10,306 nucleotides of DNA, from assembly GCA_012270595.1 (NCBI GenBank), contig JAAXIA010000206.1:1-10306 (forward strand), in the 5' to 3' direction. Below the pieces are notes generated by a model. The model saw only the letters and a list, made by a program, of their open reading frames with translations. It was not told the origin of the DNA and did no database searches. A program made the translations under genes and the position numbers. This stretch comes from Rhodanobacteraceae bacterium. GTDB lineage: Bacteria; Pseudomonadota; Gammaproteobacteria; Xanthomonadales; Rhodanobacteraceae. This document shows, in pieces, positions 1 through 7,003 of the stretch; position 1 is the first letter of the stretch, and every line of letters starts with the position of its first letter.

Positions 1-2
1 AA

Positions 3-173
3 CATCAATTGATCAGGGATTCCTTAAAAGTATTCGATCACATGATGCTTGATTTTTGTACTGCCAGCCATCTGCCTTGCCGGTTACTACTTACCAAGGC
101 GGATAAGCTTTCTAGAAACCAGGCGCTCAAGTCGTTGATGACGGTGCGTGAAACATTGCGCCGATTTACGTAG
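3..173 (+). pseudogene. engB: 3' fragment of engB/ysxC-type ribosome-biogenesis GTPase, prematurely ended
   Basis: The frame is open from the window edge and ends at TAG 171-173. The 56 visible residues contain LLLTKADKLSR, which fits the G4 nucleotide-specificity motif (TKAD) of EngB/YsxC, preceded by a segment like the family's FDxxML helix and followed by LMTVRETL like its QVRREL helix. EngB is a GTPase required for assembly of the large ribosomal subunit. Intact EngB continues about 25-40 residues past this point with the G5 (SxxK-like) strand and a C-terminal helix; these are missing. Reading through the TAG gives 16 more codons to TAA 222-224 with only a vague LVST resemblance to the G5 region. 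I infer a decayed or truncated copy, with an intact engB expected elsewhere because the gene is usually essential. The 5' part lies outside the window. A sequencing error is the main alternative. Confidence 0.6.
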
Positions 174-252
174 CTCGTGAGCACTGCAAGAACATATGAA
201 AAATCCAGCCAGAAAATCCAGTAAAAACAGGTTTTATGCTGTCTTTTTATAA

Positions 253-286
253 CCTCCCCGCAGGGCGTATAATCCTGCGGGGGAGG
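253..286. terminator. GC-rich hairpin between engB fragment and the chitin-binding gene
   Basis: Arms at 253-264 and 274-286 pair over 12 bp with a single bulged G, enclosing a 9-base loop. It lies downstream of both converging frames (engB fragment on +, 324-2108 on -), which suits a shared terminator. Neither side has a clean run of U: the + side tail is GGTATTCTATT and the - side tail is TTATAAAAAG. Termination is therefore likely but not textbook. The loop contains TATAAT (268-273) on the + strand, with no good -35 partner. Confidence 0.45.
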
Positions 287-323
287 GGTATTCTATTGAC
301 AGGAATAGTGCAAAAAGACGTGC

Positions 324-2108
324 TTATAGAAGACTACACTTTCTCCATAGTGAAGATTTTATAAAGTTGGGGTCACCATGCCCCTGGTAATTTTCTCTGG
401 CGCAGTAGACTTTGCCTTGATACTGGGCCTTATCACCTTTCTTATAACTGGCAAAGGAATCCCATATTTTAGGGGCAGTGAAACTAAACGTTTCAGAATT
501 GATATAATAATCTCCAATAGAACCTTGCCCCAATGACGACAATGTCCAGGTAAGCATAGAGTTGTTAACTTTTCCAGGTTCAAGATGATATGCAATATGA
601 TTGAAATCTCTTCCTCCACCTTTAATGAATTTCCCGTTAACCTTTAAATCAACTTCCTTAAAATTATCAAAATAGCTATTATTCCAGTATAAGTTAATAG
701 TGTTGGCATCATCAGCATCAGGGTGCGCCACACAAATATCACCATAGGGACAAACGTGAGGATTCAAAGCATGGTGATCGGGAGTTATTCTTGTTCCACA
801 GCAGAGTACGTGGAACCATCCAAATGAAAGATCATCTGGATTACCTTTTCCGGACACCTGTTCTGTTTGCGGACCATTGGGTCCATTTATGCCGTCCACC
901 GTGATGCGAACTTTTGCGCCGACCGGAAGCGTTGGAACGCGAACGGTAACAGAGTGTCCGTGGTCGGTTATAGAAGTAATGGGTGCGATCCTATCCCCAA
1001 AAGAAATTTTTTCTTTTCCGTTAAAGGTGAATGCCTGGTTGGTTAGCTTGATCGGTTCACCGACACGTGCCCACATCCTGCTTGCAATGGTCTTATCCAG
1101 AGTCCTGCTAAATTTGAAAAAAATGGGAAGAGTGGTGCCAAAGCAAGAAGCATGAGCTGCCTTGGTTAGATTGATTGCTAATGGTGGTCTATTTCCAAAA
1201 ACTACGGGTATGGTTGCTTTAATGGTATTTTTATCTATGGTTTTCCAAAAGCTTATCCATTCACCCCCTAGACATAGGGTATGATAGTTAAGAAAGTTCA
1301 CGCCCTTCGGTGCTTTGATAGTGACTTTTGTATTTTCTGGCCCCTGTGATGGAATGATGGAACCGTCGTCTGTGCCAAACTTCTTGTAGGTAAAATCATG
1401 TACAGCCATTTCGACTTTACCTCCCTGGAATTCATTGTAGTAATCGACGGTTACCGGAACTGTTCCTGGCCTATGGTATGGGACCCGCACAGTTGCACTG
1501 TGTTCAGTATTGTTAGGTATATACTGAACCTCAGTAGATCCGAAGTGTACATCGATCCCATTTTTAAATGATTCATACGGATTGTAGATTTTAATTAGCT
1601 GTTCAGGCTCACCAGAATAAGCAGATAGGGTGGTTTTATCTGGTGGCGGTGGAGCATCCTGGGCTGAAATATCAACAAAACCTAGCAGCCAGACATAGGT
1701 AAAACGACATCCATGGGCTATTTTTGCGCACTTACTTATTTCCCCATCGTCAATCTCTTCGAATGCATCAATAAATGCGCCAGGGACTGTTTCTGGTTCG
1801 GCGATTATCTGTAAAATTTGACTTATTTTATTAGCTTCACCACCCACAAGGAGATTGTACAACTCCCACGTAGTGCAGCTATTGGCATAGAGTCGATAGC
1901 CGTAGCCTTCAAAATTAAGATGCTCACTTCCTGCGCAACTGCCGTCACCTAGATACTGACTTGAACTGCCACGCCATGAGATACCATGCTGCAAAGGGAG
2001 TGTGGCACGATTGAGCGCATGCGCAAATATTAATTGCGTGGACAGAAAAAACATGACACTGGCACAGATGACTTTACGGTATGCACTATGGGTTAAAATG
2101 TTGTTCAT
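324..2108 (-). CDS. secreted protein with IPT/TIG-like repeats and C-terminal CBM5/12 chitin-binding module
   Basis: Predicted 594-residue exported protein of unknown overall function. The ATG at 2108 is preferred because GGGAG (2117-2121) sits 8 bases upstream; an ATG 15 bases further up overlaps this ribosome site and would add five residues. Residues 1-31 form a Sec signal peptide (basic start, hydrophobic core CASVMFFLSTQLIF, likely cleavage after AHA). Three beta-rich stretches at about 165-240, 250-335 and 350-420 resemble IPT/TIG-type immunoglobulin-like domains, for example VTVRVPTLPVGAKVRITV. The last ~45 residues read as a CBM5/12 carbohydrate-binding module: W549, SYKKGDKAQYQGKVY, and a final LWRKC, matching the family pattern W...Y..GD.V.Y.GK.Y. 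About a dozen cysteines in the mature part suggest disulphides formed outside the cytoplasm. No catalytic motif was recognised. I infer a secreted chitin- or glycan-binding adhesin or effector. The DNA is AT-richer than the genes at 2311-5564. Confidence 0.8.
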   Translation of the reverse strand: MNNILTHSAYRKVICASVMFFLSTQLIFAHALNRATLPLQHGISWRGSSSQYLGDGSCAGSEHLNFEGYGYRLYANSCTTWELYNLLVGGEANKISQILQIIAEPETVPGAFIDAFEEIDDGEISKCAKIAHGCRFTYVWLLGFVDISAQDAPPPPDKTTLSAYSGEPEQLIKIYNPYESFKNGIDVHFGSTEVQYIPNNTEHSATVRVPYHRPGTVPVTVDYYNEFQGGKVEMAVHDFTYKKFGTDDGSIIPSQGPENTKVTIKAPKGVNFLNYHTLCLGGEWISFWKTIDKNTIKATIPVVFGNRPPLAINLTKAAHASCFGTTLPIFFKFSRTLDKTIASRMWARVGEPIKLTNQAFTFNGKEKISFGDRIAPITSITDHGHSVTVRVPTLPVGAKVRITVDGINGPNGPQTEQVSGKGNPDDLSFGWFHVLCCGTRITPDHHALNPHVCPYGDICVAHPDADDANTINLYWNNSYFDNFKEVDLKVNGKFIKGGGRDFNHIAYHLEPGKVNNSMLTWTLSSLGQGSIGDYYINSETFSFTAPKIWDSFASYKKGDKAQYQGKVYCARENYQGHGDPNFIKSSLWRKCSLL

Positions 2109-2310
2109 TGGAATAGCTCCCATGATTTAAAAATGAATATACAATTGAAGTGTGGTACCCACTTCCTGCGTACAGAACTGTGACAGTTGATGGAAATTAG
2201 AGTTCAAAATACTCTGTCTTGACATAGTGCTTCTCTGTGCGACAGCGGTCTGCTACCGTCATGTCGTGGCGGCTGCTGCCCAGGTTTTGTCTGTAATGAA
2301 ATAACCTGAT

Positions 2311-3420
2311 TTAAGCAGTCAGTTCAGTGTATAGAGCCAGTACGGCAGTCTGCATATCAGCCAGGCGGTAGGCCTGCAGGGGTTTAACTGCAAAAGTGGT
2401 TGACAGCAATTCGGCAGCGCGTTCTACCAGGGCGTTGTGATCGCCAGGGGCGACCTGCCCGACCGGGAAAAGTTTGCTCAACAGTTCGCCCACGCCGCCA
2501 TGGGCGTAGCCCAGTACCGGGCGACCCAGCGCAAGCGCTTCCAGCACCGTGCGACCGAAGGCTTCAGGTTTGGTGGACAATTGCAGTACCAGCGATGAAC
2601 TGGCGTAGATGTTGCGCACATCAGCGCGTGCCGGTGTCATCACCACTTTCTCGGTGACATTGCAGTGGTGAGCCAGCGCACGTAACTCCCGCACGTAGTC
2701 TTCACGCCTCGGCTCCAATACGCCGAGCAATAACAGGCGCGTGTCGATACCACGGTAGCAAAGGGCTTCAAGCAATTTGATCGCATCGTAATGACCTTTG
2801 CGTCGTGTGCCACGTGCCGGCAAGGTCAGTAAAGGGGCACTACCAAGTGCTGGGTAGGTGCTGAAAAATGCCTGGCACCAGGCGGGATCAGGGCGATGCC
2901 CGTAAGGAAAGCGTACTGGATCGACCCCGCGTGGAATGACTTTTAGCCGTGTGTAATCCAGTTTGCCGTAGTGCTTTAGAAGCGCATTGCGCACGCTTGC
3001 CGATACCGCAATCACGCCTTCACCGCGCAGCAGGATGGAGCTGTACACGCCAGGTGAGTTGATACCATGCACCGTGGTGACAAAATGGGTTTGCTTGCTT
3101 AAGCCACGCATTGCGCACCAGGTTAGCCAGGCCGGTAAACGCGAGCGCGCATGCACAATATCGGGTTTGATGTCACGCAAAAGTCGGCGCAGCGTGACAA
3201 GATGGCGCAGCGTCCAGGGCGACTTGTGCCCAATATCCAGGTAGATATGCCTGCTTCCTTCGGCCTGTAGCTGTCTACTGAGTTGCCCGCCAGCCGAGAT
3301 GACGATCGAGCGGTGGCCGGCATCTACCAGCGCGCGTGCCACTTACAGGGTTGAGCGTTCTGCCCCGCCAGAGTGCAACGCGGGAACTAACTGGATAACG
3401 ATCAAGGATTGCCTTGGCAT
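2311..3420 (-). pseudogene. GT4-family glycosyltransferase interrupted by an in-frame TAA at codon 26
   Basis: Conceptual translation from ATG 3420 begins MPRQSLIVIQLVPALHSGGA and continues ERSTL, then a TAA (3343-3345), then VARALVDAGHRSIVISAGG. This is the usual N-terminus of a GT-B, GT4 glycosyltransferase (GGAER loop, then the first helix), in one frame on both sides of the stop. A glutamate (GAA) is normally expected at the stop position, so a single G to T change explains it. Downstream the domain is intact to TAA 2311-2313, with VIPRGVD, the basic GTRRKG segment and the EAFGRTVLE form of the E-x7-E motif that contacts the sugar nucleotide. Such enzymes commonly build LPS core or capsule, which fits the ELM1 gene nearby. 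GTG 3340-3342 directly after the stop could restart translation, but the product would lack the first strand and glycine loop. An in-frame ATG at 3469-3471 is a possible earlier start. No clear ribosome site is visible. Confidence 0.8.
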
Positions 3421-3513
3421 AGCTTTTATGGATATGGACGGCGCGCTGCTTTCTTTTTGAATGACAGGCATGGACTGCCATTCATGCAGCTGTATGCATC
3501 AAACCTGATGGTG

Positions 3514-3735
3514 TCAGTCACGTAGCAGGTAGCGTGCCCCGCAGTAGGGGCAAACGCTTTGCCCACCCTCTTCGACAATTGGCAGATACACCTTGGGATG
3601 GGCGTTCCAGAGTTCTTCACCAGGCAGCGGACAGGACACGGGTAGATCCGCACGCGTGATTTCACATACCCTTTGAGTATGGGCTTGCACACTGGTTTGC
3701 GTAGGCTTGATTACCCCGGCAGAGGGACTCGACAT
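3514..3735 (-). CDS. zinc-finger CHCC-type (NDUFS6-like) small protein
   Basis: A 73-residue protein starting MSSPSAGVIK. The C-terminal 50 residues carry the CHCC zinc-finger signature: C in RVCEITRADLPVSCP, then a histidine in LWNAHPKVYLPI, then CPYC in SVCPYCGARYLLRD. Spacing is C-x21-H-x15-C-x2-C. The family is related to the mitochondrial complex I subunit NDUFS6, but the bacterial members have no firm role. The frame is open far upstream because it overlaps the nitroreductase gene in another frame. I chose ATG 3735 because family members are about 60-75 residues long; the upstream GGAA is a weak ribosome site, and ATG 3849 would give a longer protein with no family resemblance in the extension. 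It lies 93 bases upstream of the glycosyltransferase on the same strand and may be co-transcribed with it. Confidence 0.8.
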   Translation of the reverse strand: MSSPSAGVIKPTQTSVQAHTQRVCEITRADLPVSCPLPGEELWNAHPKVYLPIVEEGGQSVCPYCGARYLLRD

Positions 3736-3889
3736 GGCTTTAGGTTCCAAATGACAGGCGGAATCCACATGATAACAGGCCATGCAGGGTGGACCGGATA
3801 GCCCCGTTTTTCGGATCCCATGGTTTGGCCCGAGAAATAGGTTTTTCATTCCATCAAGATTTAGGCGTTCTTTCCCGAAGATGTTTGGT

Positions 3890-4483
3890 TTATGCGATGC
3901 GGCAGACTTCTTCAAAGCTGAGTCGTGGGCTGCGGGGAAACAGATCGCGTTTAGCATCACCGTAACCAATATTGACCACGAAGTTGGAGCGGATCTGCGT
4001 GTCTGCGAAAAACACGGCATCCACACCCGCATTGTCAAATCCGGACATCGGCCCGCAGTCCAGCCCTATCGAACGCGCGGCCAGTATCAGGTAAGCTCCC
4101 TGCAGAGAAGCATTTCGAAACGCGGTGGTATCAATCAATGCCTGGTTACCCTCAAACCAGCTCTTTGCGTCTGCATGCGGGAAGAGTTGCGGCAGTTTCT
4201 CGTAGAAGGCATGATCACTGGCGAGAATGGCGTTAACCGGCGCGGCCATAGTTTTGGCACGGTTGCCTTCCGCCATCAGGGGAATGAGTTTTTCCTTGGC
4301 CTGTTGCGACGTTACAAATACCACACGCATCGGGCTGGAATTGGCACTGGTCGGGCCAAATTTGGCAAGCGCGTAGAGCTTACGTAATTGCTCCTCACTG
4401 ACGCTTTTGGGAAGCCAAGCGTTGAAACTGCGTGCTTTTCGGAACAGGCGGTCAAGGGTGATGTCGGAAAGTGATTCGCTCAT
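3890..4483 (-). CDS. rutE: nitroreductase family protein, RutE / malonic semialdehyde reductase type
   Basis: A 197-residue FMN-dependent reductase that closely resembles E. coli RutE in length and sequence. RutE reduces malonic semialdehyde to 3-hydroxypropionate in pyrimidine catabolism. Visible family blocks are [10 protein letters not shown] (residues 42-51, FMN contact), [11 protein letters not shown] (100-110), [20 protein letters not shown] (121-140), [10 protein letters not shown] (141-150), NIGYGD (171-176) and the terminal PRLSFEE. ATG 4483 is chosen because AAGGA (4489-4493) lies 5 bases upstream; the frame is open further up but that extension is unlike the family. No rutA-D, F or G is in the window, so a broader quinone, aldehyde or nitro-compound reductase role is equally likely. 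It is divergent from the ELM1 gene across about 118 bases. Confidence 0.85.
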   Translation of the reverse strand: MSESLSDITLDRLFRKARSFNAWLPKSVSEEQLRKLYALAKFGPTSANSSPMRVVFVTSQQAKEKLIPLMAEGNRAKTMAAPVNAILASDHAFYEKLPQLFPHADAKSWFEGNQALIDTTAFRNASLQGAYLILAARSIGLDCGPMSGFDNAGVDAVFFADTQIRSNFVVNIGYGDAKRDLFPRSPRLSFEEVCRIA

Positions 4484-4528
4484 GGGTGTCCTTGTGCTCA
4501 TACTTGAGCGCAAACAGGGCGCAAAACC

Positions 4529-4540
4529 TGGTAGTATACA
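4529..4540. promoter_or_regulatory. possible overlapping divergent -10 elements between rutE and the ELM1 gene
   Basis: In the divergent gap, TGGTAGTAT at 4529-4537 reads as an extended -10 (TGn + TAGTAT) on the + strand. The complementary strand across 4533-4538 reads TATACT preceded by TG, a good -10 for the minus-strand reductase gene. No strong -35 was found for either, so this is tentative. Confidence 0.3.
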
Positions 4541-4601
4541 TGCCATTTCCAGCTTTGGAAGACGGCTCGCGCCAGGAGGCGCCGCATACGCTGTGTATGA
4601 T

Positions 4602-5564
4602 ATGTCTGTTAAGCAGTGCTGGGTTATTACCGATAGTGCCGCTGGTCACCAACGCCAGGCACTGGCGCTGGCGCGGCAGATGAGGTGGCCAATACGTCAC
4701 CTGGTACTGGAACCACGCATACCTTGGGCATGGTTTGCCCCCCGCCTGCTTCCCGCTAGCAGGTATGCACTGACTAAGGCAGAGCGCACCTTCTTCGTGC
4801 CGCCGTGGCCAGCTTTGGTCATCGGTTGTGGTCGTGGCGCGGCATTATTTACCCGCTGGCTGCGCGTGCACACGGAGGGGGATTGCTACAGTGTGCAGAT
4901 TCTCGACCCTCGCCTTCATCTTCGCCATTGGGACACGGTGATCGCTCCATGGCATGACCGTCTCCATGGGCATAACGTGCTCAGCCCACTAGGTTCCTTA
5001 AATCCGGTGGATGATAATTACCTGGCCGTTGCTCGTCGCGTTTACCCGGAGCTTGCCAGGTTGCCATCACCACGCACTGGGGTACTGCTTGGCGGTCCGC
5101 GTCATGGCGTTCCCATCCACGCCGCCTACGCGAGGATGCTCGCCCAGCGCCTGCGTCAGCAGTGGTGCCATGAAGGAGGCAGCGTGCTGGTTGTAGCTTC
5201 ACCACGCACGCCCCGTACCGTGATGCGCATTCTATGCCAGGTACTTGACGATGTTTCAGGTTTGCGCTGGTTCGATCGTACCGATGGTGTTAACCCTTAC
5301 GCCGGGGTGCTGGCCTGGAGTCATCGCCTTGTAGTGACCCCCGACTCTGTTAACATGCTCAGTGAAGCTTGTGCTACCGGGGTGGCGGTGTACACGCTGG
5401 TATGGTCGGTGCTACCGCGCAAGCTGGAACGTTTCCACTATGCGCTTGGTCAGGCCGGGTTGTTGCACGAGCTAGGTGATATCGCCGCAAATCCGCCTGT
5501 TCCATTGCGTGAAACCGCAGCCATCGCAATGCGTGTTTATCAGCGCTTTATATCACGCACATAA
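4602..5564 (+). CDS. mitochondrial fission ELM1 family protein (bacterial GT-B-like)
   Basis: A 320-residue protein of the ELM1 family (DUF1022). Plant ELM1 recruits a dynamin to mitochondria; the bacterial proteins resemble GT-B glycosyltransferases and are often found near LPS genes, but their reaction is unproven. Visible motifs: [12 protein letters not shown] (residues 9-20), VIGCGRGAA (73-81), LLGGPRHG (162-169), ASPRTP (199-204), [11 protein letters not shown] (246-256) and RKLERFH (273-279). The frame is open upstream to 4407, but that part overlaps the divergent reductase gene. ATG 4602 gives the usual family start ([11 protein letters not shown]); the AGGAGG at 4574-4579 is 22 bases away, so GTG 4593 is a possible alternative. 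Its nearest glycan-related neighbour is the broken glycosyltransferase at 2311-3420, which suggests an envelope polysaccharide context. Confidence 0.85.
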   Translation: MSVKQCWVITDSAAGHQRQALALARQMRWPIRHLVLEPRIPWAWFAPRLLPASRYALTKAERTFFVPPWPALVIGCGRGAALFTRWLRVHTEGDCYSVQILDPRLHLRHWDTVIAPWHDRLHGHNVLSPLGSLNPVDDNYLAVARRVYPELARLPSPRTGVLLGGPRHGVPIHAAYARMLAQRLRQQWCHEGGSVLVVASPRTPRTVMRILCQVLDDVSGLRWFDRTDGVNPYAGVLAWSHRLVVTPDSVNMLSEACATGVAVYTLVWSVLPRKLERFHYALGQAGLLHELGDIAANPPVPLRETAAIAMRVYQRFISRT

Positions 5565-5566
5565 AT

Positions 5567-5590
5567 AACCTGGGCCATAACGCGGGTTTT
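5567..5590 (+). terminator. weak hairpin after the ELM1 gene
   Basis: AACCTG (5567-5572) can pair with CGGGTT (5583-5588, one G-U pair) around a 10-base loop, and the stem runs into TTTT. It starts 2 bases after the ELM1 stop codon. The six-pair stem is weak, so termination is only possible. Confidence 0.25.
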
Positions 5591-5602
5591 ACCTGGATTA
5601 AG

Positions 5603-5632
5603 TGGAAAAAGTGTCAAAAAAAGTGCCATAAT
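5603..5632 (+). promoter_or_regulatory. candidate sigma70 promoter for the secreted protein at 5690
   Basis: An extended -10 TGCCATAAT (5624-5632) lies 18 bases from a four-of-six -35 TGGAAA (5603-5608). The expected transcript start is near 5639, giving a leader of about 50 bases that ends in a strong AGGAGG (5677-5682). Confidence 0.4.
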
Positions 5633-5689
5633 ATGCGTGGCTATATTTCTGGTTTTCTTGGTTTTGATCTTTAAACAGGAGGTTTTATT

Positions 5690-6211
5690 ATGCAATTGAA
5701 ATTCATAGTTAAATCTGTGTTTATTGGTTTTACTTTCTGCCTGTCTTTATGTACACAGGCAGTTTATGCCTTCCAGGTAAAAATGGAAAACAAAACTGGA
5801 AAAACCATGCTGGTGTCATGCGCAACGCGGATTTGCGATGTTTTGAAAGGAACGTGTCAGCCGGCACCCGCATGGGCAACAATCTCTGTTCAGCCTAAAC
5901 AAGGTCCTTTACAAGCATGCGATGGCTATCATTATTTTACCTGGAATGGGTCCGATAATCATGACATGTGGTTCAAAAAATTTAAAACGGACAATTATGA
6001 CTATCAGGTAAAAGTAGATGTTTCTTTTGTTCTCGACAACCAGGAAAGGTTCTGCCGTCTCACGCTTAACTATGATCCTTACTTTAGTAGCAGAGGGTAT
6101 TCGGAGCATGAATTTTCCGTATCTCCGAAGAAAACCTGCACCGGTGATTACGTAAAATACAGACCTTATGTAGATTCTGGTCAAATCCTGGTCGTGCGCA
6201 TAGATAGATAA
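5690..6211 (+). CDS. small secreted cysteine-rich protein, paralogue of 6394-6888
   Basis: A 173-residue protein of unknown function. AGGAGG at 5677-5682 lies 7 bases before the ATG, which fixes the start. Residues 1-27 are a clear Sec signal peptide (FIVKSVFIGFTFCLSLC core) with likely cleavage at VYA|FQV. The mature part has six cysteines (44, 49, 56, 77, 122, 150), probably disulphide-bonded. Four of them match its convergent paralogue; the extra pair (49 and 56) lies in an insertion. Shared blocks are FQVKMEN-x2-GKT near the mature N-terminus, VSC, a C-x-h-x-L-N-Y segment (122-128) and a KTCTGDY-like segment near the end. The mature domain has no other recognised motif and looks beta-rich. 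It probably acts in the periplasm or outside the cell. The AT-rich base use differs from the ELM1 gene before it, hinting at separate origin. Confidence 0.8.
   Translation: MQLKFIVKSVFIGFTFCLSLCTQAVYAFQVKMENKTGKTMLVSCATRICDVLKGTCQPAPAWATISVQPKQGPLQACDGYHYFTWNGSDNHDMWFKKFKTDNYDYQVKVDVSFVLDNQERFCRLTLNYDPYFSSRGYSEHEFSVSPKKTCTGDYVKYRPYVDSGQILVVRIDR
5771..5791 (+). repeat. arm 1 of a 21-bp perfect inverted match
   Basis: These 21 bases encode the start of the mature protein (FQVKMEN) and recur exactly, in opposite orientation, at 6790-6810 in the convergent paralogue. It is a conserved coding segment rather than a separate element, but as DNA it forms an inverted repeat about 1 kb apart. Confidence 0.85.
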
Positions 6212-6244
6212 CCAAAGATTTGTGATAGATAACCAAAGATTTGT
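6203..6244 (+). repeat. 21-bp tandem direct repeat, two exact copies, across the stop codon
   Basis: Copy 1 (6203-6223) and copy 2 (6224-6244) are identical and begin GATAGATAACCAAAG. Copy 1 contains the last codons and the TAA (6209-6211) of the secreted protein gene; copy 2 lies wholly after it, so the duplication does not alter the protein. It looks like a recent slippage event. Confidence 0.9.
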
Positions 6245-6312
6245 ACCCCGTTTTCTGTGTCCATTGATTCTGTGTTATGTGGTGGAACAGCCGGTTTCGG
6301 GAAGTATTAGTA

Positions 6313-6362
6313 AAAAGACAGGGTGCTCCACGAATCGAGTTCAGGAGAGCACCCCGTCTTTT
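6313..6362. terminator. bidirectional rho-independent terminator between the convergent secreted genes
   Basis: GGGTGCTC (6321-6328) pairs exactly with GAGCACCC (6347-6354). After one A-C mismatch the stem extends with AAAAGAC / GTCTTTT (6313-6319 and 6356-6362), around an 18-base loop. The + strand transcript ends in GTCTTTT and the - strand transcript in GTCTTTTT, so it can stop transcription from both sides. It lies 32 bases past the minus-strand stop codon and about 100 bases past the plus-strand one. Confidence 0.85.
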
Positions 6363-6393
6363 AAGCTCAATTTTAAACAAACACGTCTGAAAA

Positions 6394-6888
6394 CTAGTGA
6401 ATACGTATCGTTATGTGATGGGGAATCCGCCTGCCATGGGTATAGTAATCCGTTGTACATTTACCGGGGTAATCTTTAGTGATATGGTAATTTTTCACGA
6501 AAAACCATACCTTCCCCAAGGGCGAGGTCCAGTAATTTAAGTGTACAATACAATGGATGGAGTTATCCTTGTTAAGGAAGGTTACCGACAGCCCTGATTG
6601 AAAGGGTGAGTGCTCATCCAGTCCGCTAAAAATCAATCTGTTTTTCTTATGATGATGAGAGTACCATGACTTAAGTGATGGGGCGCCATTTTTGCATACG
6701 GTAACACTACTTCTCCTGATTAGTTTCGCCGTTACCGGTTTTTTTTGTCCGTGTGTGCGGCACGAGACATTCAGGGTTTTTCCGCTATGGTTTTCCATTT
6801 TTACCTGGAATCCATAGGCTATCTGAATACAGGAAAAGCCTAACAATAGTAATGAAAGGCATTTTACCAAATGGATTTTTAACACCAT
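6394..6888 (-). CDS. small secreted cysteine-containing protein, paralogue of 5690-6211
   Basis: A 164-residue protein of unknown function. AAGGAGG (6898-6904) lies 9 bases before the ATG. Residues 1-26 form a signal peptide (CLSLLLLGFSCIQIAYG), with likely cleavage before FQVKMEN. The mature protein has four cysteines (43, 65, 113, 144) that match four of the six in the convergent paralogue. Shared blocks are FQVKMEN-x2-GKT, VSC, HCIVHLNY (112-119) and GKCTTDY (142-148); the middle differs strongly, with a basic, histidine-rich run at 76-84. The pair therefore looks like an old duplication with a constrained N-terminus and a divergent centre. No known domain was recognised. The two share one terminator and are transcribed toward each other. 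Confidence 0.8.
   Translation of the reverse strand: MVLKIHLVKCLSLLLLGFSCIQIAYGFQVKMENHSGKTLNVSCRTHGQKKPVTAKLIRRSSVTVCKNGAPSLKSWYSHHHKKNRLIFSGLDEHSPFQSGLSVTFLNKDNSIHCIVHLNYWTSPLGKVWFFVKNYHITKDYPGKCTTDYYTHGRRIPHHITIRIH
6790..6810 (-). repeat. arm 2 of the 21-bp perfect inverted match
   Basis: Exact reverse complement of 5771-5791, encoding the same FQVKMEN segment in the minus-strand paralogue. Matching stops abruptly on both sides at the DNA level, although the GKT codons shortly after are again alike. Confidence 0.85.
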
Positions 6889-6943
6889 GACCGCTTGCCT
6901 CCTTCATTCAAGAGTGACCAGGGAACATCGCCTATCGTCAGAC

Positions 6944-6972
6944 AGTATGACAAAGTTGCTTGCCGGAGTAAA
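6944..6972 (-). promoter_or_regulatory. weak candidate promoter for the secreted gene ending at 6394
   Basis: Reading the minus strand, TTTACT (6967-6972) and CATACT (6944-6949) are each four-of-six matches to -35 and -10, spaced 17 bases. They lie about 55 bases upstream of the start codon in the gap after cysQ. Support is modest. Confidence 0.25.
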
Positions 6973-7003
6973 GGGTTACGGCCAATGTGCCCGGTGGGCA
7001 ATG

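Noticed and set aside
268..273. TATAAT in the loop of the 253-286 hairpin
   Set aside because: The best -35 (TTTTAT) matches only three of six and there is no gene downstream on that strand.
296..301. Consensus -35 TTGACA on the + strand
   Set aside because: No -10 at a usable distance (CGTGCT at 17 bases) and no + strand gene follows.
2219..2224. Second TTGACA on the + strand between the glycosyltransferase and the chitin-binding gene
   Set aside because: No -10 element at 16-18 bases and only minus-strand genes lie around it.
2281..2308. CAGGTT / AACCTG inverted repeat after the glycosyltransferase stop
   Set aside because: Six-pair stem with a 16-base loop and no U-run on the minus strand; too weak for a terminator.
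3782..4387. 201-codon open frame on the + strand
   Set aside because: It lies antisense to the well-supported RutE-type gene and its translation has no family resemblance.
6203..6244. Tandem repeat as a possible CRISPR or integration site
   Set aside because: Two copies directly adjacent without a spacer, no integrase or cas gene; simple tandem duplication explains it.
6084..6380. 98-codon minus-strand open frame across the end of the first secreted gene
   Set aside because: It overlaps the secreted gene, the tandem repeat and the terminator, and shows no coding features.
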